Shown one piece after another: positions 19,444 to 32,441 of a DNA stretch of 64,000 nt (positions are counted from its first letter, which is position 1; the number at the start of each line of letters is the position of its first letter). The notes beneath the pieces are model-generated. The model ran no database searches, was not told where the DNA came from, and saw only the letters and a program-made list of their open reading frames with translations. Both the position numbers and the translations under genes were made by a program. Origin of the DNA: Thamnaconus septentrionalis. Its lineage: Eukaryota > Chordata > Actinopteri > Tetraodontiformes > Monacanthidae. The DNA is taken from positions 19,408,501 to 19,472,500 of the forward strand of contig CM020513.1 of assembly GCA_009823395.1 (NCBI GenBank), given 5' to 3'.

Positions 19444-19473
19444 TTGTTGTTGTTGTTGTTGTTGTTGTTGTTT
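19444..19473 (+). repeat. (TTG)n microsatellite
   Basis: About ten TTG units. Confidence 0.95.
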
Positions 19474-22400
19474 GTGGTGGTTTCACTTTATTGCTATTAT
19501 CATTTTTTGACTAATCCTGCCTGTTGACTTCAGCCTGATATCACTCTTAAACTCATGCAGTTAAACATGAAGCCTCCCAGCAGCTGAGGTTCATATTATT
19601 ATTCTAAAATCATGCAACTTCTAGAAAAGTATAAACAGAAGAGCAACACGATACTGTGATACTTTGAACCGTCTCTCATCCATTACCTCACCGGAAGACC
19701 GGAAAAACAACAACAAGCACATTAAAGGGACACCAGACTGCCGCAAGACATAATCAGCTGATAATCAAGCTGATCAGCCGCTGTAATCAGTAATCGATGC
19801 ACACATTAGTAGGCCATTAATCACAACATTAAGTAAAGTTTGGACAACTTTTTTTTTCCTTGAGCAGCTACTCAGTGTTGTCATTCTCTTTGTGACAAGA
19901 GTTTCTGCAGTTTGGCAGCGTGATTAAATAAAAAGCTCTTCATACTCTGCACAAATACGCCCACAAATTTCTGCTTACAAAAGGGGAAAAAACAGCAGTT
20001 TTTATTTATGCATTATTTAAAAATGACATAAAGCAAAACGTGTTTTTTCTACTTTTTATTTTATGCCGGAAAAAAATAAGCCATAAGTGAAAATATTATT
20101 AGGAAAACTGCTTTTTTTTTTTTTTTTATAAACTATAATGCTAAAAATGTGTTTCCATGACACTTTTGCGTAGCGTGGTAAGATTGACAGCTCCAGGCTC
20201 CAGGCTGAGGTTGAAGATGTGACCATCAGGGTTTCTGGGTGGTGTCCTAGGAAGGGTTGCCATATGCCAGTGAGGATGCTCCACCAAGTTAGTCAGTGAC
20301 TTATCATTCCCTCTAATCGCAGCCTCCACGCTTCCTGACAATGAGTCGAATTGATGATAATGTGGGAGCCTGGCGTTGAACCCGGCCTTGGCTCCAGTCT
20401 GTTCACTCTTGATGACTTTTTCCCTCTTTACTTCCTATTGCCATCAGAAAGTGCTGAAAGCATCCACTGTGCACTAATGTCCAACACGAACAGTGGCCGG
20501 CTGCCTTGCAAACATAAAAGCAAATTAATCAATAGATAAATCTCTCTACAAAACAAGAAATAAAGAGGAAGGCCATGCTGTGGCAGTGACTGTCTAGACC
20601 TGGGAGCTCAGGATGGCCTTCAGTGTCTCACTGTGCAGTGTCCACTTTAAATGAGAACATATGTGTGAAATCCACAGGGCGTGTGCACATTAGCCAGAGA
20701 AGGAGAAATTGAAAGAGCGGTGGCGTTTCATTTATTGCTCGTTGACAGATTGTCTGTGACTGAGAGCCATATTCTTTGTTAGTTTTGTGATTTGATTTTC
20801 TTTCTGTGTTGTCAGCCAGCTGTGATTGGTGGATTCAGGTTGAAATTCTGATGGATTATCAGATGTTGAGGTGGATGTGGAGAGATGGGCGTGAAGCCTT
20901 TGAGGCTTCTTCCTGAGTTTAAAAGGTTTGAAGCTTCAGACTCCCAAGGGCGGATGCTGGCCTCTAGTGGTTAGCTGCATTTATGGCAGCATTAGACTTC
21001 TGAACGGTCGTAGTTCCAACACAAAAGCAAAAGCCCAAAAGCAATAGTAATTTTCTCTCTTTTCACGGCGAATGAACGCACGCAAACACACTGACATCAT
21101 CATGCAGATTGTGAAAGGTAGAGGTCCAAATGACACAGATGTCATGTTGTGGCCTGATTGATAGAACACAGTAAAAATCAAATCTAAGAGCATCACTGGA
21201 AGACTTGAAATTAAATAAAACAAAATATGAGTTCAGAATTGTTACTTGAGGGTGAGATCCCTCTCAACTCCTTTCAATGTGTAAGATTATTATTATCAAT
21301 ATTTGCGTATTTTATCATCACGCCAATTTAGCAGTGTTTAAATTTTGAGTTAATAAAGTGATTTTTGCTAAATTCCGGAAATTACTGACTCAGAACCATT
21401 TCTTAAAAAGACATTTCTGTGGCTCTGCAGCAAAATCTTTTAGCGTCGTTAATACCAAAGTGCAGCCAAGGATCTGTGTTTTAAAACAACCTTTCCACAT
21501 AAGCCATGACTTCAGCTCATCCACTGTAATCCCAGTCTCTTAAACCCTGCAATCCCTATAACGGAAGAAAAAACATTATTTACATAGATTTTTAAGCTGA
21601 AATCCACTCGGTTGGATTTCGCTCGCAGCTACGGTAAACATGCCACCTCAAAGACGGATGTGGGTATTTGCATTTTAAAATGTATGGTTTGGGGTTTGTG
21701 GGGAAATTGATTATAAAGAGAAAAAATATTTTTTTTGTTGCTTTTGACAACTTTTCCCAGCATATCCAGAGAGACTGCACTGTAAATCTCTAAATGATAG
21801 AAGTGGTATATATTCTAACATTTTGATACAGTTTGAAAATGATTCTCAAAACATTGTAGTTTGTTGGAGTTTAATGCCAGGCTAGTCTAGGGTCAGACTG
21901 GAAGCCCAAAAGTGCTGCTGGCCAGCGATAGTCACAGTTGACTGAGAGGTCACAGCTCAGACACTGAGGCGATTCTTCTCCTTAATCAAAAAAAACATGT
22001 TCCTTTGGAATAAAATTCTGACCTCTGAGTGGGGTTTAGGGGATTTGAGGATGAAGCGCTCAAAAGCTGGAGCTCGCACAGCCGGAAGCGCACAAAACTG
22101 AAGCCAAGCGGAATGGAACGGAGTGTGGCGAGGGCTCAAGGGCAGCCGAGTCTGAGGAGACGGCGAGCGACCGCAGAAGGAGACATTTACATCGGCGCCT
22201 CCAGCGCGGATAACGTTAAAAGGAGAACTTGACAGTCAAAAGGTGACTCAAACAGACGTACAGACATTGACTTGAAGTTCTCAAGGTGCCGCCAACCATT
22301 TTTATGTCTTGTCACTTCTGCTGTTTTCTTTCTTTTTCTTTCTGCTGTTTTGTCCATGACTGGAGGTTTTACAAAAGTGAGATGTCTTGTGAGATGGCAG

Positions 22401-25084
22401 GTGGCTCATGTGCTTAAAAAACATCTCTTCCATTCCTTGCCTCTGCTTCTCACCCTCAGCCTTCATAGTGGAATATTTTGGATTCTGCAATGAGATTTTA
22501 TTATAATGCCTGACCTATATTTGACCAAATATTTGCCTGATAGAGATGACTTGAAAAAAAAAAAATGTTTATTCAGTTTATGTCTTAACAAGAAAAAATA
22601 CGTTTTTGGAAAGGCTAATCTCCAGTCATGCAGTCAGAAATTCTTGACCACACATTTGGAGCTGGCACGACTCTCACCGACCATCGTCACAAATATAAAA
22701 ACACGATGAACGTTCAGTGGTAAACAACAAATATACACACATTTTTAGAGAATAACATTGGCACCAAACTTCTCATTATCCAAATCCAATTATGAATCAC
22801 ATGAGCATAATAAAAAACAATGGTGTGCACTCAGCCATGGCCACGGTATGCCGTCACTCTTCTCACCGTAACGACCTGCATGAACACAGTTATTTAGTGA
22901 AAGCCAGCCTACTTTCCTTTCTGGTACTGCAGGCAAAGGAAACATTGGGATATATGTCTAATCCCTGGCAGGGGCAGTGAACGCCTCATCGGGATTAGCA
23001 GAAGTTGAAACTGAACCTGATGCGTTGGAAATATTAATTTGGCCATTCCCTTTGGTCACAAAACAAGCGTTTCACTCATCGCTGGCTTCGTTTCCCACGA
23101 AAAGAAAGAGTCTCCTTATTGCTTATATTGACGTTTAAAAACTGTAAAGATGGTGAATTTGTGTTCTGACAAAACCCTCTCGAAAGGTGCAGTGACGAGA
23201 CCTCAATCTTTAAGACACATTTGCATACCATTATCCTTGTTGAAGTCTGAGCAGTTATTTCCGAGCACCACGTTAGAATTCTTTGGCCTATTGTCGGCTC
23301 GCTGTTAAGTTGTTGAGGATTCTGAGGTTTGGTGTTGCTCCCAGCCTCAGCTCACCTCGTTCACTTGTCATGCTGCTGATGGGGAAACTGCCTCACACCT
23401 CAGTGGTCTTGGAAAAAGTAATTATACCGGCAGCAGCCTCGTTCGTCTAATGAATTAGGTCTTCGCGGGGAAATCGGGTTTTCAAAGTTAATAATAAGCA
23501 GGGGAACGGAGAAAAGCACGGCCGGCAGAAGCCTTGCAAAGAGGAAGAGAGTGAATGGCTTAATGATATCAAGGCAGGTTTCCAAAGTGTTTAACTATTT
23601 AATCGCATCTTCACTCCTTGTCAAGCTGCAAGTGGCTTTTAGAATTTTCTAAATCTTTGAACGTGGCCTTTTAATCTTGAAGTTTTTCTTCCATTTTAAA
23701 ACTGTATCCAAATGTGCAAAAGATGCTAATGTTGAATTTTGATCCCACAAGTTTAGAAATGTGATATTTAATTGCTACTTTGATTGTGTTGCTTCTGCTC
23801 TTGGTTTTGGTACAAGTAAAGAGACGTTTTAGCTTTGAGTCGAATATGCAAATAAAACGAGTCTAACTTGTAGGTTACAGTATAAAATTATAGGAGGCTA
23901 CTGTGATTTCTGTGGGCCTCTAGAATTCTCACCCGCTTTTTCAGCTAAAATCCGACCCTGCATGTGGCCTTCGAAGTCCGTTTATGGCAGAGTCACAGAG
24001 GTCAGAAGTAATTGCAGAAATGAGTTTTTCAGGAAACGTTTGAAGATGCTATCTTGTGCCCTGCTAGCCTCCTCCAGGTAATCCTCTCTGTCTGATCTCT
24101 GTTCATCTCTGCACTGCCGCATGGATGGAAATCTTTCCCTGAGCTTCCCTCTGCAGATAAGTCCGGAGAGTACAGCACAGCGGCTGGAATGACAATTACC
24201 TCCGGCCTCTTATCGACACTTCATCGAGAGCTCAAGGTCTAAATCTTACGACCGCTCACATGACGCCTTCACGGCACCGCTTGGAAATGTACGGCGCAGA
24301 GGTGAACAGGACTGGGGGAGAGTGTGAAGGCAGGAGGAACCCAGAGTGTTGCACTCCTAGGCTGTGCAGTGACCGATCATCTTCTGCTATTTGGAGATAA
24401 TTCTGAGGTTAATTCTGCATGAAGAAAAGAAAATGACAGTGCCTTTTGTCCCAAAAGAAAAAGGAACAATAAGAACAAAGCCTGGATCCAGCTTTGTTTC
24501 TTGACAAGCTCACGGAGGAGAATGTTGATTTTGATTGCAGATTATTAAAGACATTAAGTATAACTAAAACCATTTACGAATTAATAAAGAAATACAAATC
24601 TGGTGAAAATGAATCAAAGGGATTTCCATGACTGACTCCTGGTGGTTGGTTGGAATATTGGTGATAAATCTAGTCTCTTTTAGTTTAGTCACTAACTTCA
24701 GTCACAGTGGTGATTAACAAGGACTTATTTGATTAAACTGTGGTCAAAGACGTTGACATTTTGATGCCATTACATAAACAAAGCTTGGAACTAAGCTTTA
24801 ATTAAATACTGCAAACCTTCTACTCAGGGAAATTTAACTTATCATTCACAAGCTACCAAAATTATTGATGATAAATAGTCAGAATAATTACAACATTTAG
24901 AATACTTAATCAGAATAAACCCCAAAACAGATTATATCAAAATTTAAAGTTTCTAACTGATCTGATTTCCTCCAAGGGTTCTCGATTTTTAATTTAGCCT
25001 TTCGCATTGCGCCTCTCAGCAGATTTGGAAGCCACAGTTATCATACTTATATCTCCATAATATTTAAAAGCACTTTTTTTTATG

Positions 25085-25240
25085 ACATAATTCATCCATT
25101 TCCTGTCAATGCTTCTCCTGTGTTCATGAGTGCTGAGGCCTCTTCCAGCTGTGTTGAATTGAAGGCCGGGTTGCACCCTGGACAAGTCAGCCAACAATTT
25201 GACACTAATAAGCCTTTCATTCTGATTGACTGAATGACCA
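25085..25240 (-). mobile_element. Degraded dispersed fish repeat (3' end, minus orientation)
   Basis: The plus strand reads ATTCATCCATTTCCTG, CTTCTCCTGTGTTCATGAG, CCTCTTCCAGCTG and GTTGCACCCTGGACAAGTC. This is the reverse complement of the same 3' module (ACTTGTCC-GGGT-ACCCTGC ... AGCTGGGATAGACTCCA) seen at 30.5-30.8 kb. It is heavily mutated. Confidence 0.55.
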
Positions 25241-28200
25241 GTATTAAACGTTATAAATATATCACTTGCATCAAGTTCTGTTATGTTCTGCGAAAACCTC
25301 CAGATGCTTTCTTTCAGTCTGAGCTCAACCACACCCTTGTTTTCTCTCCTTTAATGAGGCAGCAGCATGGAGAGAGTGACACTGTCAGCAGGAAGTGAAC
25401 TCTGATGAAGCGAGTGCAAGAAGAGTCACATCTGCTCTATGAGTCGTCAAACAACTTTCCAATTGGCACTTGCAGGCTCGAAATAATGACTTCTGAATAT
25501 CAACGCTTGTCACGCTGCAGCATCTGCATCCACGTTTTGTGAACTTACAACTCCTGAATCGATTTTGATGAGGCTTCTTTCAAACATGCAGGAGACTGAA
25601 AGTGGTCAGCCTGGCTGGAGGCTTACTGGGGCTTCCCCAGACCTTTCCAATGATTTCTATGCCTGATACACTGCCTGTTTATCCAAATGGAGACATGTAG
25701 GCAGTTTGGGGTCAAAACAAATGTACTACTATATTCCATCTCACAACTGCAACCACATTAAAATGCAGTGAAAGAAAGGTTGACCTTATTTAAAATGTCA
25801 ACAGGGTTCATATGAAAATGACCCGCAGCTTTTCCGTCTTTAATTATGCAAAGGTCAGGGTTCTCGTTATTTAAATTGATCATCAGGAAAAAGAAAAAAA
25901 ACACTGCACAAATTAGGAGTTCACTTTTTGACCTTGGCTAAGAAAAAAAAAACCCTGCCAGGTCAAAGACCGCTTATTTTAATAACCAATTGGAACTAGC
26001 TTCTTATTAGGTATTTGTGGAACCACGGGTCCGTTTAACATTTCTGTCAGTGCTGTCCGAATTTTATTTTAGCCGGAGTTTATTCTTTTTAGTTAGTTAT
26101 TATATTTTTTAGTAGTTATTTGCTGTGCATATTTGTGACTGGTTGATTTACCTGCGAGACTTATTTTTGAAAACATCACACATCCAATAGGACAGACATT
26201 GTCATTGTGATGTGTGATATTGTTACATTCCAGGCATGACTTAAATTGAATGGAACTATGACAGTATTTACAAATTTAAAAAAAAACAGTCATTCACCTT
26301 TCGTTTTTTTTGCAACCATTTCTGGCGGCCCCTGCTGGTCAAACAATTAAGGCAGCTTTTGGCCTCCTTTTTTAAAACAGGAACCGCCATCTATCGTTAT
26401 ATACAGTCACTGTGTCGAACTGAAATTACACAAGGCAAAATGATCATTGCTCTTTCCAAAAGTACTGCGGAGACAGTTGGTCCCCAGGTTAACACAGCCA
26501 CAGGAGATAATAGAGGATGATGTGTTCTTACCTCTTGACATCACCTGCACTCCCACCTTCGCTGATCAAAGTAGAAGAGGTTGCAGGGAGAACAGGCTTC
26601 TGTCCTTCTTTTGTTCAAAGTGAGAAAGCTCAATCCAGGATTTCCTTCAGCCAATCGCAGGCAGGGGGAAATGTTTCTGAGTTGAAGGAAGGCTGAAGGA
26701 GACCTCTCCATTATTTTTTTCTTTACATGTGAAAAAAACAAATCTCTCACTCCTGACATTCTGCATAGCATGATGCAACATGAGAAACAAAAAAACTTGA
26801 AACTTTGAGTGACGGCTTTTTTTTTTTTTTTCAAACTATTTTTTTCTACTTGAATTCTAAAGAGAGGTTGAAGCGTCCTGCCATTAACACACCCCTGGCA
26901 CCGTGCAGCTGAGAGTCCTGTCCAAATATTTCAAGTGAAAGATGCCCTGCTTGCTCTTTGTGTGTGTGTGTGCACCAGAATAAAAGACAATCATCAATTA
27001 CAAAATGGCCTAAAACAGAACTCCCTGCCAGAATTGAGACCTGCCGTAACAAATCATTATGTCCGACTAACCTCACAAAGGCGCCTTTTACGACTGTCAT
27101 GAATAAAGTTTATTGGCCCACTCCATAAAAAAAGTTTGCAAATGAATACTATTAAACCCGGTTGTCATCAATCAAAGTCTCTCTTAGTCAGCTTCACTGA
27201 ATTTTAGTGCCTTCGCACAGATTTTTATTCATCAACTGTTGGTAGGCTTAATCTCAAGAGGTCCCAATATTAACAGTTTGCAATTTACATAAAGAATCTG
27301 TTGCTACTCATCATGCTTTAATATTAGACATGCTTTACAGAATGGCGATCATTGACATTACAATAACAGTTTTTGAACCATTTAAAATGTTTTTCATTGA
27401 AGACGACCACAAGATTCTTCAAGGGCTGATCTCCAAAGGAAGATCTCCCCTCATTTCAGTGCTCCTGTGTCATGACCCGTGAGTGATGATGGAGCTGTTC
27501 TTCAGCCTTTAATCATAGTTTGTCCCTTGTCTATTGGTTTGGTTAGTGAGTTGGCGTTAATGTTACTTTTTTGGTTTTGCTGTTTGTTGCGACTATTTGT
27601 CATTTGTCTGTTTGTGTCCTATTTCTGCTTTGTTGGTGGTTTGGCTGTTGTGCTCAGCATTTGTGCCATTGGGAAGACATTTGACAGCTGTTGTCACCTC
27701 TTTCATACATCACAAATATGCCACCTTCTTTTGTTGTCAGGAAAAATCACTCATCCTTCCAAAAGTTGTCCCTAACAGTTAGATAAGTTTTGCCGATGGT
27801 GGATTTTGGTTTTTGTCTTGTCGTTTGATGGTCACACATGCAATAGAAAATGGATGGAGGGAATCTGGGTATTGCAAGACATTGCAATTCAAACCATTCA
27901 GAATTCAAAGCAACTCAAATAAGTAAGAGAGAATCATACAAACATGAGACAAATCCACTGATGTCCTGACACAAGATGGCAGCAGCGGGTAGAAATGTTT
28001 AAGCGTTGATAGACTTGGTTGTTAATGAGCTCTGGTCCCAGATGCGATCAAAATGACTGGTATGTGTCGAGCTCTTTCATTATTGCTTGAGCGCTGGTCC
28101 ATTCTCACAAGTCCCTGGTGGAAAAGTCTGACTAAAAGTACTGTTCTAATGTGGAAAAATGCCCTCTTGCCACTTGTGGTGTCAAGTGATGTGGATAAGT

Positions 28201-30291
28201 GGTTAGAACAGCGACAGCACATTTGTTTCCTTGTTAAGGTTGTAACTGAGCCAAAAGAAAAGTGCTGCCTAATTGTGCATTGTTGCTGATGAAATGATTC
28301 TCCAAGGCATCGGCGGCACACACATAGAAAATTGATCTGCAGGCTTCACGAGTGCACCCTTGCAGTGGCTATGCACTACCCTTAAAGAGAGGTAAAGCAA
28401 ATAGACAGTCAATACAAGAAGGCGTCATTGACTTGGGACTGAAATAAAAAAGATGGTCAGAAGGAAACCAGGTTGGTAAGGTTCATTGATTCTCCGCTGG
28501 TTTCTGACTGAGTTGTACATGCAAAACTGAAACACAATGAAGTCTGGGCACAGCTCCTATTTTTTTCTTCAGTTTATCCTGGAGAACAATGACCCTGTCC
28601 CCGGTCAGTGTGGCTGCCTGCTTTTTCAGCACCTCCAAACCTGAAAATGTATTTCTGACGAATATAACTCTGGCTGTGGATGGATTCAGGTGGAGAGCTG
28701 CCTGCCTCTTCTCATAATTCACCCTCTCTGCTCGACAACTGGAGATGGGGATCACCACCCAGCGACAAATCATTTCCACATCAAGGACTGCACGATGATT
28801 AACGCGAGGATTGTGGTTAGACGGCTGTAGAGGTAAAGCAAGTCCCGTGCATTCTGCGCGTGCACGCCGGAATCAGAGCTGTCCCATAAATACTCCCTGA
28901 GGCCAAAGGGAGCGCTGTGAAATCTGACATAGAAAAAATAGAAATCTGCTCCTTGTCAAAGATTGGATGCCTCAGCTGTGGGGGGGGGAAAAAATCCTCA
29001 AAACTATTTTATGAGGTTTTCCTTTGCAGGATAATTCTTCTGACACTGCGCCCCCAGACTCTTTGAATCAAATGCATTTCCCAGGCAAGCCCTTAGAGCA
29101 GTAAGGAAGCAATGCAAATGGGGTCAATGTGCCTTGGAAAATAGCTGGTTTGCTCTCACAAGGCAGCCTGAAGTTTCTGAACCCTCACAGGCAGTTGCCT
29201 TTCCAGCAATTCAATTCCATTCCATACAGCAGTACAAAAACACAATTTACACTTAGAATCCATCAATAGCTTACATTATGGTTGGTCTTTTTTTTTTTTT
29301 TTGCAGCCCATACCTATACATCTATACTCACACATGTCTTTATTAGTTACTTTTTTACAGAAATAGCCCAACAGCCAATCACATGGCCTCAACTCAAAGC
29401 ATTTAGGCCTGGTGAGGACGACTTGCTGGAGTTCAAAGAGAGCATCAGAAAGGGGAAGAAAGGGTGACTTTGTAGTCAAGTGGTATCTCACAATCTGCTG
29501 ACCTTCTGGGGTTTTCACAACATCACAGCCAATCTCTGGGGTTCACAGCGAATGGTCCCAAAAAGTGATGTCAGGGGTCAGAGGTCAGAATGGGCAGACT
29601 AGCTGGAGACCATACAAGGGAAACTGTGAAATAATCACTAATAATTGTGCGCAAACTGTAATTCCAGTATTATCATATTGCAACTTGTTAATGTGTTATG
29701 CTGTATGCAGAGCTGTGCCCTGATCACAGACCATTTACAGAATGAATTCATAATTTCAAGCTAATTATTTCATTAGCCCGACCTGTCACCGTGGATAAGT
29801 ATTCCAGGGAATGTGCCATTCTGACTCATTCTGTCTATTTTCAGTTGAGTGACAGATATTATTATATCATGAACAGTTGCATGAAAAAGAAACAATGTGA
29901 TGCTTTGTATATTTTGTGTATAGCCTAGTATGAATCAAAATGTGTTTTCACACTCAAGGACTTTTGCGGTTTCTATTTTTCTTTTCCCCACAATCCGGCA
30001 CTAAATCACGTAGCACTCTTCCCATCCAGAGGAATATGGATGGACTTTATCCGCGCTTTTTTAAGTCAGAGGTTGAAGGTTGCTGTTTTTTTTTTTGTCA
30101 TCTCATCAATCTCTCCTGCTCTACTTGCAGCCCTGCTTTTTCAGCATGAGTAGTCACTGTCGGCTCTTCCCACCAAAATGTATTAAAATTTGGCAGACCA
30201 CGCAGTAGGGAACTGGACCAGACGGTATCTAACTTGCTTATGTCCATCAACGCTTTGTCTTTGAAGTGAAGCATTTATGTTCCGCTAGGAA

Positions 30292-30625
30292 CGACACGGT
30301 GGTGCAGTTATGATCGCTGTCGCCATACAGCAAGAACGGGCCTTTCTGTTGTGGGGTTTGCATGATCTCACTGTGTCCGCGTGGGCTCCTTTCAGGTACT
30401 CCGGCGTTCTCTCGCAGTGCAAAGACATGTACATCAGGTTAATTAAAAATTATAAATTTGAATGTAGGTGTCAATGTGAGTGCAAATGGTTGTCTGTCTC
30501 ATTGTGGCCCTCTGATGGACCCATACCTTGTCCAAGGTGTAACCCTGCTTTCACCCCAAGACAGCTGGGATAGACTCCAGCACTCCCTGTGTGCAGCATA
30601 GGCGCTAATAGGATAAGTGGATGTA
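30292..30625 (+). mobile_element. SINE/LINE-tail-like dispersed fish repeat, copy 1
   Basis: The head GACACGGTGGTGCAGTTATG and CGCTGTCGCC is followed by GCCTTTCTGTTGTGGGGTTTG, GCGTGGGCTCC, GTACTCCGGCGTTCTC, GGTTAATTAAAAATT, TCTGATGG, GACAGCTGGGATAGACTCCA and GGATAAGTGGATG. The whole is an element type common in teleost genomes. The tRNA-like part seems internally deleted, with the B-box segment missing. The family name was not verified. Confidence 0.65.
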
Positions 30626-30689
30626 TAGTAAGATCATTAGTGGGTTCCTTTTTAATACCATGTATAATGTAGATGGAACTTTAAAAAGA

Positions 30690-30830
30690 AAGGAAGACAG
30701 TGGTTCCATGTGCCCCTTCGATGGACTGGCAACTTGTCCTGGGTTTACCCTGCCTTCCCCCAAAGACAGCTGGGATAGACTCCAACAACCCCCACGACCC
30801 TGAGTACAGGAAGGTGCTAGGAACTATAAT
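30690..30830 (+). mobile_element. Truncated second copy of the same dispersed repeat
   Basis: It contains only the 3' module (TTCGATGGACTGGCAACTTG, GGGTTTACCCTGCC, GACAGCTGGGATAGACTCCA). It is in the same orientation, about 65 bp after copy 1, and is followed by a GA microsatellite. Confidence 0.65.
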
Positions 30831-30838
30831 GTTAATGG

Positions 30839-30841
<3 letters not shown>

Positions 30842-30872
<31 letters not shown>
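30842..30872 (+). repeat. (GA)n microsatellite
   Basis: About 15 GA units directly after the truncated repeat copy. Confidence 0.95.
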
Positions 30873-30874
<2 letters not shown>

Positions 30875-32199
30875 GCATACTAAGCCTCAATTTCATTTAT
30901 TCCCATTGCAACTACAGCTACTTTTAATGGAATCTATCATTTTCAGTCCGTATGGAGACATCTAGGAAGAAGTAGTCGACTGACTGAATGCTCGAACCAC
31001 AAAGAATGGTTTCATAACGAATCTGTAAAACAGATAAAGAAAACATAGACCTCTGAGTCTTTTTCATTTGCATAATATTTTTTCATATTTCATTTTGTTG
31101 CCATGTATCCAGCCTTTTCAGTCAGAAATGTTTCTTGTAGTTTGACTGAGGACTAAAAAGACTGACATTATAAACATTATTCGTGTATGTATCTCACACA
31201 TAACATTCATGTATTTAGTCACAGTTTAAATCAATTAACAGCACATTTGAATCATTCATTCATGATGCACTTATTTATTTCTTGAATTTTGGCTCTTAGT
31301 CTTTAATTTCTTATGCCTGTCCTCCCCTCAGAACAGGATAAAACTCATCTTCATGTGTTTCAACAGGTTGTCAGAATCAACTTACATCACCTTTAGAAAT
31401 GAGCCTTCTCACATTCTGCTAGATCCTTTGGCTCGACTTCATCTCTTCTCTCCAGTCATACATGAAGTGTCATATGGTAAATCAGATATGCCTTCTTCTC
31501 TCTCCTTCCATATTTCCAGATTGATTGTCTGTCTCATCACAGCGACATCCTCTCCTGTGTCGAGTACCCAACACGATGGGGACAGGATTTCTCCTTTTCA
31601 CATGTTGGCAGCACCAATTTTCCTCTCTGATGAGATGTTGTAAAAGTAATTGGACATTTTCCCTCCCTTCTGCGTGAATGAAATGCTTGAATGGAGCAAC
31701 CAGCAGGTGGCACGTGAGATTGAATGGTTCCAATCTGCTTCGGCCAGTGTCTCTTGCATAAAAACGCCTTCATTTATATTCTGACAAATTTTGCTGAAAG
31801 TCAAAGTTGAAGTGAACAAACATTGGAAAATAGTACAGCTAAAATTAGTGCGACAAATTATAAGTTGCAATTTTTCGAACATTAATTATTCATCCTGAAC
31901 ATGTTGAGTTAATACCGCCAGTATTTCCAGGAACAATATAAGATTTCAAATTGACTTCCTGAGACATGGACAGTTCCTTTTCCATTTTTCCCAAGATAAC
32001 TACCAATTCTTTTTCATCCTTGTGTTAATTGAACTATGCTTTAACAAAAAAATTACCAAATTTAAACCAAGTTGCGTAAAACTTTCTGATCCGTGAACAC
32101 CAACTTCCAAGAATCTGAGTAGGATAAAAAAAGTTCCGAAAACACTTCCAACCCTGCTATATGCTTTTGATAATGCAGTGGATTGAATCTAATCTGTGA

Positions 32200-32441
32200 G
32201 GCTGCGTTCACACCAAGCACGTCAAGCGCAAAGAATGACGCAAGAAAAAATGGAACGTCAATGTTCAGATGTGATCACGCATGATGTAACCTCAGCCGAT
32301 GCGTTGCAGAGGCACGTCTTAGCATCACCACTGACTGTCGCTTGATGTTGAAAAAAATAATGAATTATTTTATTTGGATTAATTATGATGGAGAGTAATC
32401 GCAAGGTTTCTTGCGATTACACTGGTGTGAACGCACCATGA
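32200..32441. mobile_element. MITE-like element with GCGTTCACACCA terminal inverted repeats
   Basis: The left end is GGCTGCGTTCACACCA and the right end is TGGTGTGAACGCACC. They are imperfect inverted repeats about 240 bp apart, with no coding capacity. This has the layout of a non-autonomous cut-and-paste DNA transposon. Target-site duplications could not be fixed by eye and the superfamily is not assigned. Confidence 0.6.
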
